Assembly: GCA_029975275.1 (NCBI GenBank)
Contig: JARKPN010000045.1
Coordinates: 1-43,374, forward strand
DNA: 43,374 bases
Reading direction: 5' to 3'
From: Geobacteraceae bacterium
GTDB lineage: Bacteria; Desulfobacterota; Desulfuromonadia; Geobacterales; Geobacteraceae
Part shown: positions 1-8,300 of the stretch, piece by piece
Layout of the letters: each line of letters opens with the position of its first letter
Position numbering within the stretch: the stretch's first letter is position 1
The notes under the pieces: generated by a model
Databases searched by the model: none
Told to the model about the DNA's origin: nothing
What the model saw: only the letters and a program-made list of their open reading frames with translations
Made by a program: the position numbers and the translations under genes

Positions 1-63
1 CGGTTCAACAAGGTGGAGTGGAAGTCCTGGTCCACCAATTTCGGCATCGCCTATAATTTCTGA
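1..63 (+). CDS. C-terminal end of a probable outer-membrane beta-barrel protein (partial)
   Basis: The window opens inside a reading frame that runs to TGA at 61-63 and gives the 20-residue tail ending GIAYNF. The alternating hydrophobic/polar pattern and terminal phenylalanine are the usual C-terminal signature of outer-membrane beta-barrels recognised by the Bam machinery. The rest of the gene is outside the window, so porin, receptor or channel cannot be told apart. It ends 11 bp before the MoxR gene. Confidence 0.5.
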   Translation, partial: RFNKVEWKSWSTNFGIAYNF

Positions 64-74
64 GAAGGAGCGTC

Positions 75-1022
75 ATGGAAAAGAGAAAATCGAAAACGGC
101 CTGGGAGCAGCCCGGAGAAGTGCTCGCCCCCGTCTTTGCGCAGCTCGGCAGCGTCATCCTCGGTAAAGCGGAGCAGATAAAGCTGGCACTCACCTGCCTG
201 CTGGCCCGCGGCCACCTGCTGATCGAGGATGTGCCGGGGCTCGGCAAGACCGTCCTGGCCCATGCCCTGGGCCATACCCTGGGGCTGGAGTATCAGCGGG
301 TGCAGTTCACCAGCGATCTGCTCCCCGGAGACGTCATCGGTTGTTCCGTCTACGACCGCAACCAGGGAGCTTTTCACTTTACCCCGGGGCCGGTCTTCAC
401 CCAGCTTCTGCTGGCCGACGAGATCAACCGCGCAACCCCCAAATGCCAGAGCGCCCTGCTGGAGGCCATGGAGGAGCGCCAGGTCAGCGCGGACGGGAAG
501 ACGAGGGAGTTGCCGCAGCCGTTTTACGTGATCGCCACCCAGAACCCGATGGAACAGGTGGGCACCTATCCGCTCCCCGAGTCGCAACTCGACCGTTTCC
601 TGCTGCGGATTTCCATGGGCTATCCCGACCGTGAGGCGGAGCTCGACATCCTCCGGGGGGAAGACCGCAGAAAGATGCTGGAGAGCCTTGAGCCACTGGT
701 CAGTCCGCCTCACCTGCTCGCCCTGCAGGAGAAGGTGCAGGAGGTGAAGGTCTCGGATGCCGTGCTGGACTACCTGTACCGCCTGCTCGACTTCACCCGG
801 ACCTCGGAGCTGTTCCAGACCGGCCTTTCCACCCGGGCGGGATTGGGGCTGCTGCGGGCGGCCCAGGCCTGGGCCCTGCTCCATGACGAAGACAAACTGT
901 TGCCGGGCGATATCCAGAGGGTCTTGCCGGCCGTCGCGGGACACCGGCTGGTGCCGGTGGCGGGGAGGATGTCTTCCGCCCGGATCGGCGAGGAGATCAT
1001 TGCCAATGTGGCTGTGGATTAG
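75..1022 (+). CDS. MoxR-family AAA+ ATPase
   Basis: This 315-residue protein is a cytoplasmic MoxR-type AAA+ ATPase, a chaperone-like family that matures or activates partner proteins, often ones encoded next door. Walker A is EDVPGLGKT (residues 51-59), Walker B is LLLADEIN (about 111-118) and sensor 1 is ATQNP (154-158). A lid domain fills the C-terminal third. ATG 75 is preceded by GAAGGAG at 64-70, well spaced. The DUF58 gene starts 4 bp after the stop and a transglutaminase-like gene follows, the classic MoxR/DUF58/TGase arrangement. The ATPase motifs are intact. The client is unknown; the adjacent DUF58 protein is the natural candidate by family precedent. Confidence 0.93.
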   Translation: MEKRKSKTAWEQPGEVLAPVFAQLGSVILGKAEQIKLALTCLLARGHLLIEDVPGLGKTVLAHALGHTLGLEYQRVQFTSDLLPGDVIGCSVYDRNQGAFHFTPGPVFTQLLLADEINRATPKCQSALLEAMEERQVSADGKTRELPQPFYVIATQNPMEQVGTYPLPESQLDRFLLRISMGYPDREAELDILRGEDRRKMLESLEPLVSPPHLLALQEKVQEVKVSDAVLDYLYRLLDFTRTSELFQTGLSTRAGLGLLRAAQAWALLHDEDKLLPGDIQRVLPAVAGHRLVPVAGRMSSARIGEEIIANVAVD

Positions 1023-1026
1023 GGGG

Positions 1027-1977
1027 ATGGGTTTGCGCCAACGTATTGCCGATTTACTGAAAAAACCGGTTTCCCTGCAAGCGTTCAGACCGGGCACCGG
1101 GAGGGTCAGGACGCGTCTGACCCCTTCGGGATGGGGGTTCGTGGGCCTCATCCTGTGCGGGTTCCTGATGGCGGTGAACTTCAGCAACAACCTGATCTTC
1201 GCCATGACGGCCCTGCTGGTCTCCATCGCGCTGGTGGGGTGGTATCACACCCGGGTCAACCTGAGCGGCCTGGCCTTTGCCGATTGGCGGGCCGCTCCGG
1301 TCTTTGCCGGCCAGAAGGCGATCTGGCGGTTGACCGTGGAAAACAGGAGACAGCACGGCCGCCACGGCCTGCGGGCGGTTTCCGCGGAAGCGGCCGGGGC
1401 CGGGGAGAGGCATCTCGCCGGCGGGGAACAGGGGGAGATGACCTTGCAGCGTCAGGCCGTTGCCCGCGGGCTGATCAAGCCGGCCCTGGCCCATGTGGGG
1501 AGCTGTTTCCCCCTGGGAATATTCGAGGCACGCCTGGTCACACGAGGCTTGCCCGAGTGCCTGGTCTATCCCAGACCCGAAGGCCCGCAGCCCATCCCCG
1601 ACCAGGCTGCGGGCCGGCAGGCGCACCTGCTGAGCGAGTCCGGGACCTATACCGACATGCGCCGCTATACGCCGGGCGATCCGCTCTCCCGCGTCTCCTG
1701 GAAAGCCTTTGCCCGGTTCGACGAGCTGTATACCAAGGAATTCGACGGCGCCCAGGGGCGGCCGGCGCTCTGGCTGCGATGGGACGACGTGCGTGCGTGC
1801 GGGGTGGAGCAGAAGCTGTCGCAGTTGTGCCGATGGGTGCTCGATGCGCACGGCCGGAACCGGGAATACGGTCTGGAACTGCCGGGAACCAAGATCGACC
1901 CGGCCGGTGAGGAAACCCACCTGCGCCGTTGCCTGCAGGCCCTTGCCCTCTACGGAGAAACGGAGCAAAAGGCATGA
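1027..1977 (+). CDS. DUF58 domain membrane protein
   Basis: A 316-residue protein. Two hydrophobic segments lie at about residues 38-75, followed by a cytoplasmic region that ends in the DUF58 signature: GTYTDMRRYTPGDPLSRVSW and then a KAFAR / LYTKEF stretch. DUF58 proteins resemble von Willebrand A modules and are regular partners of MoxR ATPases. ATG 1027 follows AGGGGG at 1021-1026, directly after the MoxR stop. An in-frame extension to 757 overlaps MoxR completely and is discarded. The stop overlaps the next start (ATGA at 1974-1977), so translation is probably coupled to the transglutaminase-like gene. Biochemical function is unknown; a role in envelope assembly is inferred from the operon. 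Confidence 0.88.
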   Translation: MGLRQRIADLLKKPVSLQAFRPGTGRVRTRLTPSGWGFVGLILCGFLMAVNFSNNLIFAMTALLVSIALVGWYHTRVNLSGLAFADWRAAPVFAGQKAIWRLTVENRRQHGRHGLRAVSAEAAGAGERHLAGGEQGEMTLQRQAVARGLIKPALAHVGSCFPLGIFEARLVTRGLPECLVYPRPEGPQPIPDQAAGRQAHLLSESGTYTDMRRYTPGDPLSRVSWKAFARFDELYTKEFDGAQGRPALWLRWDDVRACGVEQKLSQLCRWVLDAHGRNREYGLELPGTKIDPAGEETHLRRCLQALALYGETEQKA

Positions 1978-4052
1978 GCGGATACCACCATTGGGTCCTG
2001 CTGACCCTTGTCATGGCCGCTTTCCCGAGCCTGCTGCGCCTCCCGCCGTGGGTGGCCGGGATCGCGCTTGCCGGCGGCGTCCTGCACTATGCGGGACCCT
2101 GGCGAAAAGGCTGGTACGGCCGGGCCGCGGGCGCCCTGCTGCTCGCAGCCACGGCGGTGGCCATCTGGTTCAGCTTTGAAAGCTGGTTCAGCGGTGACGC
2201 CGTGCTCAGTTTTTTCATCGTCGTGGTCTTTCTCAAATGGGGGGAGGCGCAGACCCGGCGGGACTATCTGTTGCTGATCTTTGCCGCCGTGATCCTCGCC
2301 GCGGTCGGGACCCTCTATTGGGAAAACCTGCTGAACCTGCTGCACATGCTGGCGGTCGTCTTCCTGCTCACGGCCAGCCTGGTGGCGATCCACATCGATG
2401 ATCGCCGTTCGAACGTTTTCTTCCTCATCCGGCGCTCCGGATTGCTGTTCGGCCTAGGCCTCCCGCTGATGCTCCTCCTTTTTCTCACGTTCCCGCGCAT
2501 TCCCGGACCTCTCTGGGACCTCGGCCTCGCCTTCGGCCTGCCGGTCAAGGCGATGATGGACCGGGGCGCAGGGGAGTTCGGCAAGGTGAAATCCCTGCAG
2601 CCGGGCGGGATTCACCGGGCGAGCCAGGAGAAGGAAAGCGTTCTGGTCGCCGAATTCGAGGGAGCGGTACCGTCAAAGAGCCGCCTGTACTGGCGCGGAC
2701 CGGTGTTCTGGGATTATGACGGGGAGAGCTGGAAGCTCCCCGACGGCTGGGATAACCGGACCAACCTGCGGAGGCGGGCCATCCGCACCAAAACACGGCT
2801 CGATCGGGAACTGCATTTCCGCAAAGACCCGGTGCGCTACACCCTGCGGGTCATGCCCAACGGCGGCCGCTGGCTCTACGGCCTCGACGTCCCGGCGGCG
2901 CCGGCGCCCGAAGCCTTCATCTCCGACGAATACCAGTTGCTGAGCATCCGCCAGATCGATGATCAGGAGCCGAAGTTCGAGATGCTCTCCTATCTCGAAT
3001 ATGCGGCCGGGGTGGAGCTCACCCCTGAGCAGCGGGCCAGGGGCCTCTCCTGGCCGGAGAACACCAACCCACGGCTGCGCGCGCTGGGACGGGAGCTGGC
3101 GCAACGGCACCGGAACGCGGACGACATCCTGCACCAGGCGCTCAGTCTCCTGGCGGACGGCACGTACCGGTTCGATAGCGGCTACATCGTTCCGCCGGGC
3201 AAGGATAGCCTGGACCGCTTCTTCTTCGATGAAAAAAAAGGCGGAGCCGAGTATCTCGCCGGCAGCTTCGTGATGCTGATGCGGGCGGCGGGCGTCCCGG
3301 CCCGGATGGTCAGCGGCTACCGTGGCGGAACCATCATTGCGCTGACCAATTTCGTGATCGTCAAGCGCGCCGACGCCCATGCCTGGGTCGAGGTCTGGCA
3401 GGACGGCAAAGGCTGGAGCCGAGTGGAGCCCAAGGACATCGTCCTGCCGCTGGAGGTGAAAAACCCGGAGCAGCAGGCCGACAAGAACAAAGAGTCCGCT
3501 GTCAAGATGGAGGTGAAAAAGACGGCGGAGGCGCCGCCGGTCAAGGGACCGGACAAAACCGATAAAGCCGGGAAACCGGCACCGGTCAAACGGGAGGAGG
3601 GGTGGAAGCTTCCGAGCATATCTTCCCTCCTCGGCGGCTTGCAGAAGTGGGTCATCCGTTACGACCCCGACCGCCAGATGGAGGTCCTGAAAGGTGTGGG
3701 CCTCAAGGAAGGCAACTGGCTCGATCTCCTGATCGGCGGGGCCGCCGGGGTCCTGTCCCTGCTCGGCATCTACCTCTCCGCGGCATGGTGGCGCGGCCGC
3801 AGGCGGGTGGACCGGGTCGCGGAGACCTGGCTCAGGTTCTGCCGCCGGCTGGAAAGGCTCGGACTGAAGAAGACGGGGCAGGAGTGCCCGCGCGACTACC
3901 TCCTTCGCGTGAGCCGCGAGCAACCCGAGCTGGCTGCCGCGGCGGAGGACATCATCGTCCGTTACATCGATATCCGCTACGGGGAAGACGGTTCCACCGA
4001 GGCGGCAGCGCTCTTCAGGCGCCAGGTTCAACGCTTTATTTCCATGACATAG
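1974..4052 (+). CDS. TgpA-like transglutaminase-fold membrane protein with a substituted active site
   Basis: This 692-residue protein has several N-terminal membrane segments (about residues 5-190), a large extracytoplasmic region containing a transglutaminase-like core (about 395-490), a Lys/Pro-rich linker (about 500-545), another membrane segment near 580-600 and a DUF4129-like cytoplasmic tail. The core is recognisable from the MRAAGVPARMVSGYRGG stretch and from DAHAWVEVW, which holds His469. The position where the family has Cys (usually in GFCEHYAS) reads GGAEYLAGS, giving Ala425. The usual Asp of the VDP motif is Glu485 (SRVEPKD). Hydrolase or transferase activity is therefore unlikely, although the frame is full length. 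The start is ATG 1974, overlapping the DUF58 stop. Confidence 0.88.
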   Translation: MSGYHHWVLLTLVMAAFPSLLRLPPWVAGIALAGGVLHYAGPWRKGWYGRAAGALLLAATAVAIWFSFESWFSGDAVLSFFIVVVFLKWGEAQTRRDYLLLIFAAVILAAVGTLYWENLLNLLHMLAVVFLLTASLVAIHIDDRRSNVFFLIRRSGLLFGLGLPLMLLLFLTFPRIPGPLWDLGLAFGLPVKAMMDRGAGEFGKVKSLQPGGIHRASQEKESVLVAEFEGAVPSKSRLYWRGPVFWDYDGESWKLPDGWDNRTNLRRRAIRTKTRLDRELHFRKDPVRYTLRVMPNGGRWLYGLDVPAAPAPEAFISDEYQLLSIRQIDDQEPKFEMLSYLEYAAGVELTPEQRARGLSWPENTNPRLRALGRELAQRHRNADDILHQALSLLADGTYRFDSGYIVPPGKDSLDRFFFDEKKGGAEYLAGSFVMLMRAAGVPARMVSGYRGGTIIALTNFVIVKRADAHAWVEVWQDGKGWSRVEPKDIVLPLEVKNPEQQADKNKESAVKMEVKKTAEAPPVKGPDKTDKAGKPAPVKREEGWKLPSISSLLGGLQKWVIRYDPDRQMEVLKGVGLKEGNWLDLLIGGAAGVLSLLGIYLSAAWWRGRRRVDRVAETWLRFCRRLERLGLKKTGQECPRDYLLRVSREQPELAAAAEDIIVRYIDIRYGEDGSTEAAALFRRQVQRFISMT

Positions 4053-4057
4053 GAGTG

Positions 4058-4131
4058 TTTTGTCTGCTTCCCCCCTCCCAACCTTCCCCTAGCGGGGGAG
4101 GGTCAGGGAGGGGGGAACGGAATCCGACAAA
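4058..4131. repeat. GC-rich palindromic repeat, copy 1
   Basis: Between the transglutaminase-like gene and the FTR1 gene lies an imperfect palindrome of C-rich (4070-4089) and G-rich (4093-4115) arms with a very short loop. Short outer arms TTTGTC (4059-4064) and GACAAA (4126-4131) flank it. The same element occurs at 6621-6729 and 41403-41449. Transcribed, it would form a very stable hairpin. Confidence 0.8.
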
Positions 4132-4150
4132 GTAGAAACAGGACTGAAAA

Positions 4151-5371
4151 ATGAAAACCAATCTACTGATTATCTTACTTTTGTTTCTCGTTGCCCCGGC
4201 CGCGGTTCACGCCGCTCAGGGGGTGACCGAGGATTACGGACCCGTTGTCGCCGACATCGTCACGCGGGGGGACGCGGCCATCGCGGGCTACTCGCCCGCG
4301 ACCTCGGTGCTGACCGGCAACGAGTTTTCACGGATCTACTTCGACGTCTTCGAGGGGAGCGGGATGGAATTCACCCTCAGGCTGAAAGACAACTCGTTCA
4401 TGCTGCGGATCGAATCCGGCTTCAGCCTGTTGATCAGCCAGGCCATGCGCGGGGAGCCGAAACCGGTCCTGGAAAGGTCGTGGGCGACCCTGAAAAAGGA
4501 TCTCGATTACGCCGTGGAGCACTATTCCAGCGGCGAACAGAGTTTCTGGGGCAGGGTGATGCAGTCCTTTGTCATCCTCTTCCGGGAAGGTGTCGAGGCC
4601 ATGCTCGTGGTAGCCGCACTGGTGGCCTACCTTCGCCGCTCGGGATACGCCGACAAGGTCAAGGTCATCTGGCACGGGGTTGCATGGGCACTGGCGGCCA
4701 GCGTCGCCGCCGCCTGGGTGCTCGGTGCCGTGGTCAAGGCGAGCGGGGCCAACCAGGAGGCCATGGAGGGGGTAACCATGCTCGTTGCCGCAGGGGTCCT
4801 CCTTTATGTCAGTTACTGGCTGACCGCAAAAAGGGATGCCGATCGATGGCAGGCATTCATCAAGGGGAAAATGGACCGGGCCATGGGCAAGGGGAGCCTG
4901 TTTTCCCTTGGCCTGGTCGCCTTTCTCGCCGTTTTCAGGGAGGGAGCGGAAACGATCCTTTTCTACCAGGCCCTCATAGGCGGGTTCCCGGGCCGGCTCG
5001 ATGCCATCTGGGTCGGCATGGCGCTGGCCGCCGCCGCCCTCGTCCTTGTCTACCTGCTGGTGAAAATCGCCTCTATCCGCCTGCCGCTCGGGCTCTTCTT
5101 CGGCGGGACGGCGGTGCTGCTGTTTGTCATGGCCTTTGTTTTCACCGGTCAGGGAATCCTCGAACTGCAGGTCAGCAGTCTTGTCCGGACGACCCGGCTC
5201 GAGGGGTGGCCGATGGTGAGCTGGCTGGGGATTTTCCCCACCCGGGAAACGGTTATCGGTCAGGCGGCTGTCCTGTCTCTGTTGCCGCTCGGTGGGCTGT
5301 GGATGTACGGGAGAAAGAAAAGGATAAGAGGGGGCCGGGGTGAGTTACGAGAGGGGGCCGGGGTGAGTTGA
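4151..5371 (+). CDS. FTR1/EfeU-family iron permease with N-terminal extracytoplasmic domain
   Basis: A 406-residue inner-membrane protein of the FTR1/EfeU family, which moves iron across the membrane after oxidation of Fe(II) to Fe(III). A signal peptide (MKTNLLIILLLFLVAPAAVHA) is followed by a soluble domain of about 110 residues. The permease core starts near 135 and contains both diagnostic REXXE motifs: REGVE (145-149) and REGAE (263-267). About seven membrane helices are visible. The last residues come from a 23-bp tandem duplication (5327-5369) and look dispensable. The next two genes encode an imelysin-like protein and a di-heme protein, so this is the transport component of a three-gene iron system. 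No Fur site is evident directly upstream, only the palindromic repeat. Confidence 0.93.
   Translation: MKTNLLIILLLFLVAPAAVHAAQGVTEDYGPVVADIVTRGDAAIAGYSPATSVLTGNEFSRIYFDVFEGSGMEFTLRLKDNSFMLRIESGFSLLISQAMRGEPKPVLERSWATLKKDLDYAVEHYSSGEQSFWGRVMQSFVILFREGVEAMLVVAALVAYLRRSGYADKVKVIWHGVAWALAASVAAAWVLGAVVKASGANQEAMEGVTMLVAAGVLLYVSYWLTAKRDADRWQAFIKGKMDRAMGKGSLFSLGLVAFLAVFREGAETILFYQALIGGFPGRLDAIWVGMALAAAALVLVYLLVKIASIRLPLGLFFGGTAVLLFVMAFVFTGQGILELQVSSLVRTTRLEGWPMVSWLGIFPTRETVIGQAAVLSLLPLGGLWMYGRKKRIRGGRGELREGAGVS
5327..5369 (+). repeat. 23-bp tandem duplication at the 3' end of the FTR1 gene
   Basis: The 20-bp string AGAGGGGGCCGGGGTGAGTT occurs at 5327-5346 and again at 5350-5369, a period of 23 bp. 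It encodes the last residues of the permease tail and shifts where the stop falls. It lies beyond the last membrane helix. Confidence 0.9.
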
Positions 5372-5425
5372 AAACCGGTGATGAATTGATTGCACGAAAA
5401 CCAACTGTAAGGAAAGGAGTTGGAT

Positions 5426-6601
5426 GTGAAACGGACCCTTGTCCGCTGGACCAGCCTGATTGTCCTCACCGCTTCGGTCGGCGTCGGAGCCGTTGCGCTT
5501 GTCCGCAATGCGAGCGTCAAGAAGTTCTTTGTCGAGAGAAAGCTGGATCGGGTGCTTGAAGATTACACCGACAAGGTGGCTTTAAAGACGATTGCCCTTG
5601 CCGTCCAGGAGATCAGGGCGCTGGAGAAGGCGGCCGTCAAGCTTCAGGCCGAGCCCACCGACGGGAACCTGGCCGCGGCGGCGGATGCGTGGCGTACCGC
5701 CCGCGCCCAATGGAAGAAAGCCTCCACCATCATGTTCGGACCTGCGGCGTATTACAATTTCGACAAGCAACTGGCGACCTTCCCTCTGGACCGGCCGCTG
5801 GTCGAACACGTGCTGGGCGAGATAGAGACCGGCAGAATGAAAGTGGACGAGCGCTATCTTCGCGAGGAGTTGCAGTCCTCGCAGAGAGGGTTTCTGGCCG
5901 CCGAGTACCTGCTCTTCAGGGACGGGAAGCCGCGCAAGGCAAAGGATGTCAGCCCTGCCGAATTGAGCTACCTGGTTGCCGTCGCCAGGGCGATGACCGT
6001 GGAGAGTGCGGACTTCGAAGCGTCCTGGGTCGGTTCGGCGAAGCTGCCGGCCCACAAGGCGGCCCTGCTCAAGGCTGCCGGAACGCAGACCAGAGGCTCC
6101 TACGCGGATGAGCTCAAACATCCGGGAACCCCCGACAGCCGCTACATGTCCCACTCCGTGGTGCTCCAGGAGATCTTCCAGGACCTTTTCAGTGTCACTG
6201 AGGAACTGTGCCCCGCCATTGTCGAGGTGCTGGGCTCCGCCGATCCCCGCGACAGCGAAACCTGGTACAGCAACAATGGACCCGCCGATCTCATGAGCAC
6301 TCTGCAGAGCGTGGAGAACGGCTATCTGGGCGGCGTCGAGGGCGCGCGCGGGTATTCGGTTTCCGATCTGATGGCGGCCCAGGACGAGGTGCTCGATCAA
6401 CGGATAAAAATTGCCCTGGCCGACACGGCTTACAGAATCGCCGAGGTCGGCGACCCCTATGGCGAGAGCCGGGAAGACAGGGATCTGCTGGTCAGAAGGG
6501 CCGAGGCAGCGTGCCAGAAACTGGCGGCCAGACTGTCGGTCGCGGCGCTGCTGGTGACCATGGATCCCAGCACCAAGCCCTATGCCGCCTACGGAAGATA
6601 A
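5426..6601 (+). CDS. Imelysin-like (M75 / EfeO-like) periplasmic protein
   Basis: This 391-residue exported protein has an N-terminal hydrophobic anchor or signal (about residues 7-26) and an imelysin-like helical region: AWRTARAQWKKAS, then FGPAAYYNFD, then PLDRPLV. Imelysin domains form the iron-binding part of EfeO and of other periplasmic iron proteins. The signature GxHxxE is GFLAAE at 155-160, so the His is Leu157 while the Glu remains. GTG 5426 is chosen because AAAGGAG (5413-5419) sits 6 bp upstream; a TTG at 5420 would abut the ribosome site. It follows the FTR1 gene by 54 bp and probably delivers or oxidises iron for that permease. Confidence 0.85.
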   Translation: MKRTLVRWTSLIVLTASVGVGAVALVRNASVKKFFVERKLDRVLEDYTDKVALKTIALAVQEIRALEKAAVKLQAEPTDGNLAAAADAWRTARAQWKKASTIMFGPAAYYNFDKQLATFPLDRPLVEHVLGEIETGRMKVDERYLREELQSSQRGFLAAEYLLFRDGKPRKAKDVSPAELSYLVAVARAMTVESADFEASWVGSAKLPAHKAALLKAAGTQTRGSYADELKHPGTPDSRYMSHSVVLQEIFQDLFSVTEELCPAIVEVLGSADPRDSETWYSNNGPADLMSTLQSVENGYLGGVEGARGYSVSDLMAAQDEVLDQRIKIALADTAYRIAEVGDPYGESREDRDLLVRRAEAACQKLAARLSVAALLVTMDPSTKPYAAYGR

Positions 6602-6620
6602 AAGCCGGAAGTACTATGAT

Positions 6621-6729
6621 TACTTTGTCAGATTAGCTCGTGAGAGAGTTTGCCCCTCTGCTTCCCCCCTCCCTGACCCTCCCCCAGCGGGGGAGGGTCA
6701 GGGAGGGGGAAACGGAATGTGACAAAGTA
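6621..6729. repeat. GC-rich palindromic repeat, copy 2, with perfect outer inverted arms
   Basis: This is the most complete copy of the element. The core pairs a C-rich arm (6664-6685) with a G-rich arm (6688-6709), nearly perfect over about 21 bp. Outside it lie perfect 10-bp arms, TACTTTGTCA (6621-6630) and TGACAAAGTA (6720-6729). It fills the gap between the imelysin-like and di-heme genes. The nested structure suggests a non-autonomous mobile repeat rather than a simple terminator. Confidence 0.85.
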
Positions 6730-6755
6730 GAACTATTGATGAAAGGAAGAGAACC

Positions 6756-8225
6756 ATGAACACAATAAGCAGGTTGCGCCGGAAAAAGGCCTTGTGTTTA
6801 TTCCTGGTGATCATTGCCGTGACCGCCGGCCTTTATTCCAGGCTTCTTGCCCACATCTCGGTGGGGGGGCCGCCGCCGGGCCTGTCGGAAGAATACCTCA
6901 CAGGGGGGCGCGCGGGGACGGTCTTCAACACCACCTCCCGTTGCCTGGAATTTCCCGCCCCGGCGGTCACCGCGAACCCCAAGCTGGCCCAGCAGTTCGC
7001 CGACGGGGAGGCCATTTTCGAGGCTGATTTCGTCACCGACCCCGATGCTCCCAACGGCGGCCTGGGGCCGCTCTATATCAGCACCTCCTGCATGAACTGC
7101 CATCCCAACTACGGCCGGGCACGCCGAGTCGACAAGTATTCCACCCAGTTCGGCAACGGCTACACCGTCCTTGTCCATACGCCGGACGGCAAGATCGTGG
7201 ACGGCTATCTGTTCATGCTGCAGACCAAGGCGGTTCCTCCCTACAAGCCGCTGGCCAGGGGGGTGGAGATCACCTGGAACAATTTCGTCGACCAGCACGG
7301 CAACAAGTATCCGGACGGGACTCCCTACAACCGGGGCAAGCCCACGGAAGGCACCCTGATCTACCCCACGGCCGATATTGTCGAGCCGCTGCTTCCCTTG
7401 CCGGCCGACTACAAGGTCAGCCTCGAGGCCACCATCGGCCTCTACGGCACCGGCCTTCTCGATGCGATCCGCGACGAGGACATCATCGCCGAGTACGAGC
7501 GCCAGCAGGCCACGCCCGGCCCGATCAAGGGACAGCCCGGCAAATGGATCGTCGAGCCTTACGACGGCAAGAAGCACCTCGGCAAGTTCACCTGGCACAA
7601 CACCCGGGCGACCCTCCAGAACGGTCCGGGCTACAACGGCATATGGAACGTCGTCAATGTCACCCGCAAGGATCGGCCGAAACTGTTCGCCACCCGGCAA
7701 TGGATCGACAAACAGGCGGAGCTCGGGCTGGATATCACCCCGCTCGTTGGTCCTCAGCCCTTCGAGTTGACCCAGGAGGATCTCGACAACCTCATGGTCT
7801 GGTCCCGCGGCCTCGCCGTGCCTGCCGCGCGCAATCTCGATTCGCCGGAGGTCCTGCGCGGCAGGGAGCTCTTCCGCGACATCGGTTGCGCGGATTGCCA
7901 CAAGCCGAGCTGGGTCACGGGCGATTACCCGTATATTCCCGGCTATGCAAAACAGAAGATCTGGCCGTATACGGACATGCTGGAGCATGACATGGGCGAG
8001 CAGAACCGTGGCGTGAGCAGGACCTTTCGGACTCCGCCGCTCTGGGCGCGTGGGCTGATGCACAACGCCGTCGATCACACCGACATGTGGCATGACCTGC
8101 GCGCCCGGGACTTCGAGGAGGCCATTCTCTGGCATTTCGGCGAGGCCGACGATTCCCGCGAGGCGTTTCGCTATCTGTCCGCTGCCGAGCGGAAGGCACT
8201 TATCAGTTTTCTGGAGGCGATCTGA
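6756..8225 (+). CDS. Di-heme c-type oxidoreductase (DHOR / DUF1111 family)
   Basis: This 489-residue exported protein has an N-terminal hydrophobic signal or anchor (about residues 12-32) and two c-heme motifs, CMNCH (112-116) and CADCH (378-382). The order of conserved blocks, including FRTPPLW and a C-terminal WHDLRARDFEEAILWH stretch, matches the DUF1111 di-heme oxidoreductase family, distantly related to MauG and di-heme peroxidases. ATG 6756 has a GGAAG-type ribosome site about 10 bp upstream. In EfeUOB systems a heme peroxidase, EfeB, sits in this genomic position; here a c-type di-heme protein replaces it. A role in periplasmic iron oxidation or reduction is inferred, not shown. Confidence 0.88.
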   Translation: MNTISRLRRKKALCLFLVIIAVTAGLYSRLLAHISVGGPPPGLSEEYLTGGRAGTVFNTTSRCLEFPAPAVTANPKLAQQFADGEAIFEADFVTDPDAPNGGLGPLYISTSCMNCHPNYGRARRVDKYSTQFGNGYTVLVHTPDGKIVDGYLFMLQTKAVPPYKPLARGVEITWNNFVDQHGNKYPDGTPYNRGKPTEGTLIYPTADIVEPLLPLPADYKVSLEATIGLYGTGLLDAIRDEDIIAEYERQQATPGPIKGQPGKWIVEPYDGKKHLGKFTWHNTRATLQNGPGYNGIWNVVNVTRKDRPKLFATRQWIDKQAELGLDITPLVGPQPFELTQEDLDNLMVWSRGLAVPAARNLDSPEVLRGRELFRDIGCADCHKPSWVTGDYPYIPGYAKQKIWPYTDMLEHDMGEQNRGVSRTFRTPPLWARGLMHNAVDHTDMWHDLRARDFEEAILWHFGEADDSREAFRYLSAAERKALISFLEAI

Positions 8226-8246
8226 GATCCCTGCAAGGTAACCATC

Positions 8247-8260
8247 GTGACCCGTGTCAC
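8247..8260. promoter_or_regulatory. GTGA-N6-TCAC palindrome upstream of the lytic transglycosylase gene
   Basis: GTGACCCGTGTCAC is centred 48 bp before the downstream ATG. It matches the Crp-type half-site pattern and closely resembles the sites at 8957-8970 and 13523-13536. Unlike those two, no -10-like hexamer lies 23 bp downstream, so activation here is less certain; repression or another promoter geometry is possible. Confidence 0.55.
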
Positions 8261-8300
8261 GGGCGGCATCATGTGATCAGATCCGGAGAGGGCAGTTCAA

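Noticed and set aside
4070..4115. Reading the GC-rich palindromes as ordinary Rho-independent terminators
   Set aside because: None is followed by a T-run, the sequence is conserved between three unrelated loci, and all lie inside co-directional gene runs; a repeat family explains them better.
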